IMG/VR virus record: IMGVR_UViG_3300032307_000289
Coordinates: 1-37,642 of that record
Strand: one strand, 5' to 3'
DNA length: 37,642 bases
Source: a virus
Within the stretch, counting starts at the first letter, position 1. Every line of letters begins with the position of its first letter. Below the pieces are notes generated by a model that worked only from the letters and a program-made list of their open reading frames with translations, did no database searches and was not told where the DNA came from. The position numbers were made by a program, and so were the translations under genes. Positions 26,201 to 32,931 of this stretch are shown here, in pieces.

Positions 26201-29200
26201 CGATAGAAATGCATGGGTAAACAGTCGTTCTTGTTATGTACAGAACTGCTCACTATTTGGAACTGGCGCAACAGCATTGAAAATTGACGGTGCGTTACAT
26301 GCAGGCGGAAATAGAAGTATTGTTGCTAACGATTATACAACATTTATTAGTGATGGTATTGGTTGCTGGTGTACAGGTGCAAACAGTTTAACAGAACTTG
26401 TGTCTGTGTTTGCATATTATTCTTATGCTGGCTATATTGCAGAACTAGGCGGACGTATTCGTGCAACCAACGGTAACAGTTCATATGGTACATATGGTGT
26501 TATTGCTGAAGGTGTTGACACATACGAAACTCCAATCTATGCAAGATTAAACAACCAAGCTGAAGAAGCATTTATTACCAACGTGATAACTGACGGTGCT
26601 GAAGAAGTATTGCGCATTGAATTTGCCAATGCAGGTTCAAATTATACTAATGCATCATACACAGTCAGTGGCGCAGGATTCAATGCAGCCGCAATTGGAG
26701 ATGAATTCCGAGACTATGGTGTTTTTGAAACACGATTGATCGATTTAAATAATGGATTTGGCTTTGGCGGTAGTGGTTATCTAACAGCAGCCAACGCGGC
26801 ACAGTTAAGTAATGTGGGTTATATCACAATCGCCGCATCTGACGGACAATTAAGTACAGCATATACTGGAATGAGAATTTTAGTTACTGCTGGTACAGGT
26901 GCTGGTCAATCGGCTGCAATTTTAAATTACAACAACGGTAGTAAAGTTGCTAAAATCTTTAGAGAATCGTTCACTAACTTAACTGTGACAGGCAGTACAG
27001 ATGCAGGCGACACGCTAACAGTGGCAAGTACTGCTACTTTATATGCAAATATGCCAATTTATCTAGGTACTGCTATTGGCGGACTACTTGCTAACACATT
27101 GTACTTTGTAAGAAGCGGATTTACTGCAACTGAATTTACAGTAAGTACAACCAGTGGAGGAACTGCAGAACCTGTAACAGCTACAACAACTGGTCAAACA
27201 GTCACATTGTATGCGGCAGGTTGGGACAACGTTATTCCAGGCAAAGCAACAGTTGATGCATTAGATTTAACATCAACTTACATCATTGAACCTAGAATAA
27301 CATACAGTGCTCCAGGATATACTGCCACTGCAAGAACACTGTCAGCTGTGGCAACATGGCAAGCAGTTACTTATGGCGCTAACACATTCCTTGCTATTCC
27401 TACAGGTTCAACTGCAACCACTTACAGCGAAAACGGTATAACTTGGGCAGGTGCAGGTAACTTACCAAGCTCAACAACCTGGGTAGATGCTGTGTACGGC
27501 GGCGGTGAGCAAGCTACTGCAACAGCAGTGGTCGGTGGATTAGGCGGTATCAGTGCTATATTAGAAGCAGTATTGGGAGAAGGTGTTTCATCTGGTCAAG
27601 TTGTAGCAGTTAATGTCATTAGAGGCGGCTTTGGATATTTAACTCCACCAACTATTAAATTTGTCAGTGCTACAGGTAGTCTTGCAGAAGCTAGAGCAAT
27701 CGTTTTAGACGGCGCAATTACCGGAGTTATTGTTGATATTCCAGGATCTGGATATGCTACTACTCCAACAGTGCAAGTAAGAACTGATATAATTACATCA
27801 TTTACCGTTAACTCATGGGGTAAAAATTATACAAGCCCTCCAACTATTACAGTATCAGGTGGCGGCTCCACAAATCAAGCAACCGGTGTAGCTGAACTAA
27901 CTAATAATGGTGTTTCAGCTATTGCTGTTGGAAACGATGGTGGTAGCGGATATACCAGCACACCTACAGTAACTATTGTAGATAGCAATGCAAAATTTGT
28001 GGCAATTCCAACTACTGCTACCGGCGGAACTACCAAAGCGGCGTATACTACTGCCAGCGGAGTTAGAAGTAGTTCAGCATGGAGTGCAAGTACTGGTTCA
28101 CTACCAAACGGTACATATGCTTCTATAGCATTTGGTGCAGGCTATTGGCTGGCAATCGGCGGCACAAATACTGCCGCACGTAGCGCCGATGGAAATACTG
28201 CATGGACTGCGGTCACTGTACCTACTCTGGGCGCAGGAACATACAGCTCAGTGACATATGGTAACGGTTATTTTGTGGCAGTTGCATCAGGTTCTAATTC
28301 GTCTATTATCTCAAGTACTTCGGGAAATAGCTGGATAGCAGGAGGCAATCTACCAGCTAGTGCATCGTGGATTAGTGTTGCATATGGTAACGGTAGATTT
28401 GTAGCTATTGCAGCCAGCAGTACAAATGCCGCATATAGTATAGATCAAGGCGAAACATGGATTGCAAGTCCGGCTGGATTGCCAGCTAGCATCGCATGGA
28501 CTAAAGTAACTTACGGACAAGGATTATTCTTTGCTGTGGCCAGCGGATCATCAGTATGTGCTACCAGCCCAGACGGTCAAACTTGGACTGTAAGAGCAAT
28601 GTCAGCAAGCTCAAACTGGAAAGGCATTGCATTTGGAAATCCAACAGTAGCAGGTGTTAAAGTTCCAGTGTTCTCAGCAGTATCATTGACATCTGGACAA
28701 ATTGCATCTAGCATAAGAACTGGTGCTACTCCTATTGGACGTATGAAAGTAGGATCTGGAATTGTTTCTGAAATTCGCATGATAGAACCTGGTTCAGGAT
28801 ATCCAGCAGGTCCAGTATCTGCAACAACAACGTCAACCAACGTTATCACAACATCAGATACAACTAACTTGACAGTGGGTCAACCTGTTGAATTTACAGG
28901 TTGTTCAGCGGCAGGGTTGGTGGAAAATGTCACATACTTTGTAACCAGCGGCAGTATTGTCACAAACACTTCATTTAAAGTGTCTTCGACTTTGGTACTG
29001 GCTAACGCAGGAACAGCATTGAATATTTCAACAGCTACATTAAGTGGAACATATACTGCTGGACCAACAGTTACTCAAATTGATCCTAACAGAATTCGTA
29101 CTGCACCAACTCGTGTGAGGGTGGGTGTTGGAGTTCTTGGTCAGCCAAGTTTCAGTGATAGAGGTAATGCTAACACTACAGCAACAGCCAGCGCATCGGG

Positions 29201-30011
29201 TGACGGTTATAGCGACTTGTATCAAGCCAGCAGTTTCATTAACGTAAGCGGACTGTATTCACGTCCAAGCCCAGGTGCAAACGTTGAGTTCGCAAGTATT
29301 CCTGGCGAGTACTTTAAATTAGTAAGTGTAACTAACGTGTTAGGTGATGTGGGTAACTTTACTGCAACCTTCCAAATTAACCCAGCATTGAGTGTGCTAA
29401 ATGCACCATCGCACAACGATGAAGTTACTACAAGATTGAAATACAGTCAGGTACGATTAACAGGACATGACTTCTTATACATTGGTACAGGGGGCTTTGC
29501 AGCCACAAACTATCCTAATGTTAATATTTCAAATGCAATCACGGCTAATCAGAGTTTAAGTTCAAACGGCGGACGTTGCTTCTTTACAAGTACAGACCAA
29601 GACGGTAACTTCAACGTAGGTAACTTGTTTGGTGTTCAACAGTCAACTGGTACAGCTACATTGAATGCGTCAGCTTTCAACTTGTCAGGTCTACAGAGCT
29701 TGCAACTTGGTACAGTTAGTGTGGGTGCTGGATCAGCGGTTATTACCAGCTTTTCAACAGATCCGTTCTTTACAGCCAACAGTGACAACATCATTCCAAC
29801 GCAGAAAGCGATTAAATCGTATATTACTGCACAGATTGGTGGTGGTCAAAGCTCGTTGAACGTAAATACACTGACTTCGGGCGTGATCTACGTGGCTAAC
29901 AATACGATAAGTACTACTACTGGAGTACAGATTAACGTAAAAGCAAAAATGAATTTCACAGGCGGCATTGACGGAGCTCCCGTTGCCCTTGCGTTCTTTA
30001 TGCAAAAATAA
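20250..30011 (+). CDS. Giant modular adhesin D (3253 aa): seven CBM-like modules, helical repeats, beta-helix, Asp-box repeats
   Basis: Start supported by AAAGGA and a late promoter 24 bases upstream. An upstream ATG at 20239 is out of frame and stops at once. By residue: 15-462, seven CBM5/12-like modules; 520-551, beta-helix entry (DKPWKTIRFACKQV); 586-668, YYV repeat; 669-1930, a long region with six helical RRD/DAxxYDL elements; 1935-2084, beta-helix core (GVRNMTLSGLIG, GRIRATNGNSSYGTYG); 2246-2322, YYV repeat; 2366-2801, Asp-box-like blades (perfect SIDQGETW at 2730-2737), interrupted near 2418-2580 by four GxGYxxxPT repeats; 3108-3131, STDQDGNFNVGNLFGVQQ; 3167-3196, tail with IIPTQKAIKSYI. 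Collinear with adhesin C at both ends; most extra length is the helical region. Probable host-binding fibre, with no catalytic motif seen. It is the longest gene in the window. Confidence 0.75.
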   Translation: MAEFILGRIKFVYRNNWETDTVYVVDDVITQGGKTYICITNHTSSALFATDYSTNPELSKWNLLADGQQWLGDWTAGEYYNVGDLVKYGGIVYQCNTSHTAATYVSPTWLGLENDQSKWDEFATSVDWKAAWTTSTRYKVYDLVTYGGIVYICKTKHISSATDELGLEADQSEWETFNQGITYLGEWTDAVRYRVNDVVKYGADLWICTAYHTADTSFDNSKFSILLNGFEFEDSWSDSEVYQIGDVVTYGGYSYISKTNHTNEVPSTSTANWAVYTTGFNFRSDWNVGTDYLVGDVVRLGGYTYVALVDNTGEEPPSAEWNLLNSGLRWTVNNETYTDVASTTLTGIGSGATFDVNRVGTAYTVVVNNDGSSYVAGNTIKILGTSVGGLTPANDIIITVDSASAGNITAISHTGNSVSWKDGIVYVLGDVVFFGPNSYICVQGHTASSGNRPDADSTADYWNILAAGAETATLTTPGDTLYYGANGPQRLPIGTDGQVLRVSDGYPVWATYGQIYNSVFVGPLGVDEPYPAAGFSIDKPWKTIRFACKQVEEGYQNPQSKEILQTNKQFLIKEVNNFIVYTYKASVTGTTSGVFLTANTANINVNMPFTFGSLTGALTLAGSAINTSTVYYIKTIVANTSFTVSATPGGPVINAAGTGTGVITFNYDSAKAERDAGYIVDGLVYDLTHGGTQKTTANTLSFYDASGTAYITDNTGYQITQFIGSHQYLKVVIANVLSNSAPALNYQTLNGVSVPAVQRINTDLTAEADANANIQSLLDILVDGLSEGNTSAVAAGINPNTTVNIKTGTYTEVLPIVVPSNTAVVGDELRSTVVQPKSANPMLVNDKKKTISALTRIKDIIPDLIANNNITETAGNTQTQVTTLPAGSVGSTGAAAVIMANGQTIVDIINTGYSAIPSFQFTAPTGYNTSFLAGYGDGKAQIVQNYSFIIADVTQYYANSVTYGPVWTATDTLGREKVRRNISFILDALQHDMTYGGNIQSLVAGSAYYSSFLLNIPADEKPALIDAYTFMKSLIDKIIQKTVITAQSGNTVTRVTTGDAGSAGASTFAQARIQDVIDWITTGETPATVEPSISWASASLQTSYAAIKAKRTEIALDATAWVQKFHQNVVLDLALTTRDAGLIVDAIAYDLVLGTNFNSLSAGRRYLSDASSAVALRTGRAKAPTLGAINFIKYKVKNIAAAGAVAQMQTTLDDAINSITGGKTPRISYPDPVLPSATYSTVAGVNLTALGNSATFNITRTAISLTASPSAGGTGYSVGQTIKILGSNIGGVTPANDIVLVVSAISGGAVSRVTVAQIKDAVIQLEDNRNFLLDEVIAYIDFTYPALEYDKVLTRRDSNYILDALHYDLTYGGDSASQLTGQAYYTFGTSQISSYVKTATLDAIDRLSTAAQLVATNSAVTPTTGNTTSQIFKNGAQVAGPAIAATTIDELVTKIYNYVDLGLDAGAPSITITAIATTDTFTSNAHGLFDGDFIEMRNASTNGLVLGTTYYVVGATTNTFKLAATYGAVAITTFTNGTGLSISVHKTSMPYLGWVDSTLVQVYSTLSSAKSDLQDDVIDFINENYANLDYDESQARSDSSKVIDAVAYDFMFDSNFRAVKAGQAYNRPQAAPLLGRLQSSTRESLKSLQTAIQNTVDTSATAALRVRRGMEIILAQLSFGVGETPEMTGTTEYNNDVLTIAGVEILRANIDYLTHEGTAWVDANFGGTVTSTSATGNVFNVLSHSFEVGDPIKFTFTPIATVATATTASTKKITLNTTAGVVVGMPVTFDGTLFGGVSGSPTVYYVESITGSDITISLTNGGAAGVITSDDTGIMAVTIGGVMGGINANTTYYVLSTPTIDSFTVTAVQNSSTVQVLSNSIGAMTTGYAYDPASCRRDMAEFLKALIYDVQYTGNYKSKRAAQLYLNAINGSELSDMWLVRNATGVRNMTLSGLIGPLSVENEYGTKRPEGGSYTSLDPGFGPYDRNAWVNSRSCYVQNCSLFGTGATALKIDGALHAGGNRSIVANDYTTFISDGIGCWCTGANSLTELVSVFAYYSYAGYIAELGGRIRATNGNSSYGTYGVIAEGVDTYETPIYARLNNQAEEAFITNVITDGAEEVLRIEFANAGSNYTNASYTVSGAGFNAAAIGDEFRDYGVFETRLIDLNNGFGFGGSGYLTAANAAQLSNVGYITIAASDGQLSTAYTGMRILVTAGTGAGQSAAILNYNNGSKVAKIFRESFTNLTVTGSTDAGDTLTVASTATLYANMPIYLGTAIGGLLANTLYFVRSGFTATEFTVSTTSGGTAEPVTATTTGQTVTLYAAGWDNVIPGKATVDALDLTSTYIIEPRITYSAPGYTATARTLSAVATWQAVTYGANTFLAIPTGSTATTYSENGITWAGAGNLPSSTTWVDAVYGGGEQATATAVVGGLGGISAILEAVLGEGVSSGQVVAVNVIRGGFGYLTPPTIKFVSATGSLAEARAIVLDGAITGVIVDIPGSGYATTPTVQVRTDIITSFTVNSWGKNYTSPPTITVSGGGSTNQATGVAELTNNGVSAIAVGNDGGSGYTSTPTVTIVDSNAKFVAIPTTATGGTTKAAYTTASGVRSSSAWSASTGSLPNGTYASIAFGAGYWLAIGGTNTAARSADGNTAWTAVTVPTLGAGTYSSVTYGNGYFVAVASGSNSSIISSTSGNSWIAGGNLPASASWISVAYGNGRFVAIAASSTNAAYSIDQGETWIASPAGLPASIAWTKVTYGQGLFFAVASGSSVCATSPDGQTWTVRAMSASSNWKGIAFGNPTVAGVKVPVFSAVSLTSGQIASSIRTGATPIGRMKVGSGIVSEIRMIEPGSGYPAGPVSATTTSTNVITTSDTTNLTVGQPVEFTGCSAAGLVENVTYFVTSGSIVTNTSFKVSSTLVLANAGTALNISTATLSGTYTAGPTVTQIDPNRIRTAPTRVRVGVGVLGQPSFSDRGNANTTATASASGDGYSDLYQASSFINVSGLYSRPSPGANVEFASIPGEYFKLVSVTNVLGDVGNFTATFQINPALSVLNAPSHNDEVTTRLKYSQVRLTGHDFLYIGTGGFAATNYPNVNISNAITANQSLSSNGGRCFFTSTDQDGNFNVGNLFGVQQSTGTATLNASAFNLSGLQSLQLGTVSVGAGSAVITSFSTDPFFTANSDNIIPTQKAIKSYITAQIGGGQSSLNVNTLTSGVIYVANNTISTTTGVQINVKAKMNFTGGIDGAPVALAFFMQK
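20292..21634 (+). repeat. Seven tandem CBM5/12-like modules (adhesin D)
   Basis: Same module plan and order as in adhesin C. Cys-x3-His is kept in modules 1, 2, 3, 4 and 7 and lost in 5 and 6. Module 5 (YQIGDVVTYGGYSY) is nearly the same as module 5 of adhesin C (YQIGDVVMYGGYSY), so the array was duplicated as a block. A GSGSGATF module is inserted just before module 7. Confidence 0.75.
21265..21495 (+). repeat. GSGSGATF/LGG module, copy 4 (before CBM module 7, adhesin D)
   Basis: Contains LTGIGSGATFDVN, YVAGNTIKILGTSVGG and TPANDIIITV. It separates the closing SGLRW of the sixth unit from the WKDGIVYVLGDVV of the seventh. Confidence 0.75.
22250..26010 (+). repeat. Expanded helical repeat region (adhesin D)
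   Basis: Six elements of the type RRD-x3-I-x-DA-x2-YDL-x-YGG, at about residues 674, 975, 1136, 1354, 1595 and 1894. Several are embedded in a larger unit that starts with GNTVTRVTT, GNTQTQVTT or GNTTSQIF and includes an FIN/YIDFxYPxLxYD helix. Adhesin C has a single such element near residue 594. Mostly alpha-helical by pattern, unlike the beta-rich rest of the protein. Confidence 0.7.
23950..24195 (+). repeat. GSGSGATF/LGG module, copy 5 (diverged, adhesin D)
   Basis: A more diverged copy: GVNLTALGNSATFNIT, GYSVGQTIKILGSNIGG, TPANDIVLVVSAI. It is inserted in the helical repeat region between two RRD units. Confidence 0.65.
27345..28650 (+). repeat. Asp-box-like propeller repeats with GxGYxxPPT insert (adhesin D)
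   Basis: Blades such as YSSVTYGNGYFVAVASG and WISVAYGNGRFVAIAAS, with one canonical Asp box SIDQGETW (28437-28460). At about 27500-27990 four GxGY/PPT repeats (GGFGYLTPPTIKF, PGSGYATTPTVQV, WGKNYTSPPTITV, GGSGYTSTPTVTI) are inserted in a blade loop. Confidence 0.65.
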
Positions 30012-30029
30012 CATTGGAGAATATATAAA

Positions 30030-30353
30030 ATGGCAACAGGAAGATTATTTGCACCAGTACAACTGGGCACAGGAAACACTACAGTTTACACAGTACCAAC
30101 TGGGTATTATGCAGTGTGCAACGTATCACTGACTAATACCAGCACTAGTGCAGTGACAATTAGATTGGCAATGGCATCTAGCTCAAGCCCAGCTACTGCC
30201 GAATGGATAGAAGATGCTACTCCTATCGTAGCTAAGGGTGTATTTGAACGTACCGGTCTGGTGCTACAAGCAGGGTATTTTCTAGTAGCAACAGCAAGTA
30301 CAGGCGCAGTAGTTAATGCCACTGTGTACGGTATTGAAACATCAACAACTTAA
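30030..30353 (+). CDS. Small beta-sandwich virion protein, paralogue 3 of 3
   Basis: A 107-residue protein with GGAG ahead of the ATG, directly downstream of giant adhesin D. The layout is the same as at 2525 and 11302: NTTVYTVPTGYYAVCNVSLTN strands, then IRLAMASSS, a central IVAKGVFERTGLVLQAG, and YFLVATASTGAVVN at the C-terminal turn. The recurring Leu/Val-x-AG-x-F/Y-L-VA turn is the best shared landmark. Probably a structural accessory of the preceding fibre; function unknown. Confidence 0.6.
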   Translation: MATGRLFAPVQLGTGNTTVYTVPTGYYAVCNVSLTNTSTSAVTIRLAMASSSSPATAEWIEDATPIVAKGVFERTGLVLQAGYFLVATASTGAVVNATVYGIETSTT

Positions 30354-30373
30354 TTAGATAAGCGAGATTACAC

Positions 30374-30997
30374 ATGGCACGATATAACACAGTAGCGGCA
30401 GTATCTGTAGTGAGTGGAGCAACTACATTTAGTTCTCCGACACAGGGACTGTTTACAACTTTGACTGGAACTACTCCATTTACTGTAACTTTAACGCAAC
30501 CGTCACAAGCCTCTGGAGTTACACAGGGGTTTTATAACAATGCAGGCGGTCCAGTAACGCTGGCCGTGCCCACTCCGGCTTCTCAGAGAATTCTAGGACC
30601 GGCAGCAAACACAGCCACAACTTTTGTGATGCAAAATCAGTCTGTAGTATTTCTAACATCTGACGGAACTAATTATGTTTTAACTGGTGCAGTGACTGGT
30701 GGATTTGTCAACGTAGACGTTACAGGAACATATACAGCAGCCGCCAGTCAGTTGCTGTGGGTAAATACAACTAGTACAGCATTAACGGTCACATTGCCGG
30801 TAGCTCCAGCTAGAGGAGATACAATTCGTATTATAGACGTGGCAAATACTTTTAACACCAACACTCTAACTGTTAATAGAAACGGTCAACCAATAAACGG
30901 CGATACATCTGGAAACTTGACAGTGACCACACAAGGAGCAGCCTTTGATTTGATCTATTATGATGCAACTAGGGGTTGGAGAATATTTACAATTTAA
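30374..30997 (+). CDS. Beta-rich virion protein, probable fibre component
   Basis: A 207-residue protein that starts MARYNTVAAVSVVSG and appears to hold two related beta halves: residues about 15-105 (TLTQPSQASGVTQGFYNNAG, VFLTSDGTNYVLTG) and about 112-207 (TVTLPVAPARGDTIRIIDVA, DLIYYDATRGWRIFTI). Each half ends in a strand pair of the type found at the tips of small phage spikes. No catalytic motif, signal peptide or membrane span is visible. It sits between the third small paralogue and the C1q-like fibre trio, with gaps of 20 and 9 bases, so it is likely in the same operon. Structural role inferred. Confidence 0.55.
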   Translation: MARYNTVAAVSVVSGATTFSSPTQGLFTTLTGTTPFTVTLTQPSQASGVTQGFYNNAGGPVTLAVPTPASQRILGPAANTATTFVMQNQSVVFLTSDGTNYVLTGAVTGGFVNVDVTGTYTAAASQLLWVNTTSTALTVTLPVAPARGDTIRIIDVANTFNTNTLTVNRNGQPINGDTSGNLTVTTQGAAFDLIYYDATRGWRIFTI

Positions 30998-31006
30998 GGT
31001 TAACAC

Positions 31007-31951
31007 ATGGCAACGTACTCTAGTTTTAAGAAAATTGACTCGGATGCACTTGTTGATGCAACCATACTACCGGCAGACATTGCTGGCAATACCATACCAA
31101 CAGCCGCAATAACAGCCAATAGTGTACCAGCAGCCGCATTCAGTGGCACTGTTACTAGTCAAAAACTGGCGTCAACTATTGATCTCAGCGGTAAAACTGT
31201 CACGTATCGAGCAATTACCAACACGGACATATCACCGGGTGCAAGCATTGTAGGTGGAAGATTGGCAGCTAGTGCAGCCACGAATAACTTAGGATACACT
31301 CCGGTCAATCAAGCTGGTGATGCAATGACCGGACAACTACTAGTGCCTGCAGGCAGTGTAGGTACACCTAGTATTATCAACAGCGGTAGTACTAACTCAG
31401 GCATTAATATCACCACCAACAACGTGGCCATTGTAGCAGGTGGCGCCACAGCAGTTAATGTGAGTAGTACTGGTGCTATTACCAGACCGAGTCACCCTGC
31501 ATTTCAAGCCTGGGGAACAGCTGGCTGGTTATATGCAGGCAGTTATGGAGGTACTGGAGAAAGAGAATTACAAAGTCAAATGGGGTGGACTACTAGTCAC
31601 CAAGCTGGCGGTACAAACTTTGTCGATAGCACCGGCCGATTCACTGCACCTACTGCTGGATACTACAGATTTTCAACTTGGTATTATTTGTTAAACGATG
31701 CTAATACTCCGCCAAATTACATCCATCCTTTCTTTAGAAAAAATAATAACAGAGGATGGACATCAGGCGGCCGTAGTCCATATTTGATGGCCATGCACCA
31801 AAATACCAACAGCTATGATGACGGATTCAGTCACAGTGCCGTGATAGACATGGCTGCGGGAGATTTTGTTAGCCTGGCCGTAGTATGGCACGGCAACAGT
31901 AGTCGACATCACGCTGCCCACCAATATTTTAGCGGACAGTTAATAGGATAA
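31007..31951 (+). CDS. C1q-like short tail fibre, tandem copy 1 (314 aa)
   Basis: N-terminal MATYSSFKKI starts a stem of short hydrophobic repeats (ILPADIAGNTIPTAAITANS), followed by DLSGKTVTYRAITNTDI and the fibre motif NLGYTPVNQAGDAMTGQL. From about residue 164 (PAFQAWGTAGW) a C1q/TNF-like head follows, with the landmarks GRFTAPTAGYYRFSTW, AAGDFVSLAVVW and the final QYFSGQLIG; these match the C1q strand pattern F-x-AP-x-x-G-x-Y-x-F and F-x-G-x-LI. Such trimeric heads act as binding tips. The head is rich in His and Asn near the C-terminus (SRHHAAHQ). First of three tandem paralogues. Confidence 0.72.
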   Translation: MATYSSFKKIDSDALVDATILPADIAGNTIPTAAITANSVPAAAFSGTVTSQKLASTIDLSGKTVTYRAITNTDISPGASIVGGRLAASAATNNLGYTPVNQAGDAMTGQLLVPAGSVGTPSIINSGSTNSGINITTNNVAIVAGGATAVNVSSTGAITRPSHPAFQAWGTAGWLYAGSYGGTGERELQSQMGWTTSHQAGGTNFVDSTGRFTAPTAGYYRFSTWYYLLNDANTPPNYIHPFFRKNNNRGWTSGGRSPYLMAMHQNTNSYDDGFSHSAVIDMAAGDFVSLAVVWHGNSSRHHAAHQYFSGQLIG

Positions 31952-31954
31952 ATT

Positions 31955-32923
31955 ATGGCTACGTACTCAAGTTTTAAGAAAATCAACACCGAAGCAATCA
32001 TTGACGGAGCAGTTACTGGTTCTGCATTGGCTAATAATGCAATTGTGACAGCAGACTTTGCTAGTGCCAGTGTTCGCACAACGGACATACAAGACGGAGC
32101 AGTGGGCACTGCCCAACTGGCTAGTGCAGTGGACCTCAGCGGAAAAACTGTTACTTACAGAGCAATTATCAATAACGATCTTGCCAATGGCGCTATTGCA
32201 GGCAGTCAGCTGGCCAGTGGTGCCATCACCACAACCCTTGGATACACTCCTGCTAATCGCGCAGGAGCTACACTAACTGGTTCATTAAGATTGCCTAGTG
32301 CCAGTGCAGGTGCTCCATCTTTAGTCAGTGACGGAAACACTAATACGGGTATACACTTTGCGGCTGCTGATCAAGTACAAATCAGCACAGCAGCCGGTAA
32401 TACAAATAATTTTGTAAGAAGCGGCAGTAACATCATGCACACGCAGCCGAATCTGCCAGCATTTCATTGTAGCGGTAACGGCGGTTGGTATTACGGCAAT
32501 AGCTTTGGCGGCGTAAATCGATGGACTGAGATTAATAATCTACAGTCCGGAGGCGGTTGGGCATGGCAAGTGGTTCAAAAAGGCGGTAATAATTGCAGTT
32601 CCAACGGCCGTTTTACAGCACCCGTGGCCGGATGGTACAGCTTTTATAGTCAAAGTTATGCTTATAACGATACTAACAACAGCGGAGGATACACTCACTG
32701 GAACATTGGACTTAATGGTAGCACTGGTACAGATAGGGTAACGGGCAGATCTCCCCATACTTTATACGGCCACGCCGTCAGTGCCAATCATATTCCAGGA
32801 ATTATGTCCACTTTAGAAGTGTACATGAATCCCGGTGACTATTGTATTCCGTTGAGTTATTTTTCAGCAAACTTTCGAATACACGGTGATCATAGTCTAT
32901 GGTGTGGATACTTAATAGGATAA
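31955..32923 (+). CDS. C1q-like short tail fibre, tandem copy 2 (322 aa)
   Basis: Paralogue of the preceding gene, starting three bases after its stop. The AGGA formed by its last Ile-Gly codons (31945-31948) is six bases from this ATG, so it can serve as the ribosome-binding site. N-terminal MATYSSFKKINTEAIIDGA and DLSGKTVTYRAI are nearly identical to copy 1. The stem includes TTLGYTPANRAGATLTGSL and GNTNTGIHFAAADQVQI. The head begins near residue 168 (PAFHCSGNGGWYYGNSFGG), with GRFTAPVAGWYSFYSQS, MNPGDYCIPLSY and WCGYLIG at the end. The heads have diverged far more than the stems, consistent with different ligands or host-range alleles. Confidence 0.72.
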   Translation: MATYSSFKKINTEAIIDGAVTGSALANNAIVTADFASASVRTTDIQDGAVGTAQLASAVDLSGKTVTYRAIINNDLANGAIAGSQLASGAITTTLGYTPANRAGATLTGSLRLPSASAGAPSLVSDGNTNTGIHFAAADQVQISTAAGNTNNFVRSGSNIMHTQPNLPAFHCSGNGGWYYGNSFGGVNRWTEINNLQSGGGWAWQVVQKGGNNCSSNGRFTAPVAGWYSFYSQSYAYNDTNNSGGYTHWNIGLNGSTGTDRVTGRSPHTLYGHAVSANHIPGIMSTLEVYMNPGDYCIPLSYFSANFRIHGDHSLWCGYLIG

Positions 32924-32931
32924 TAAGATAA

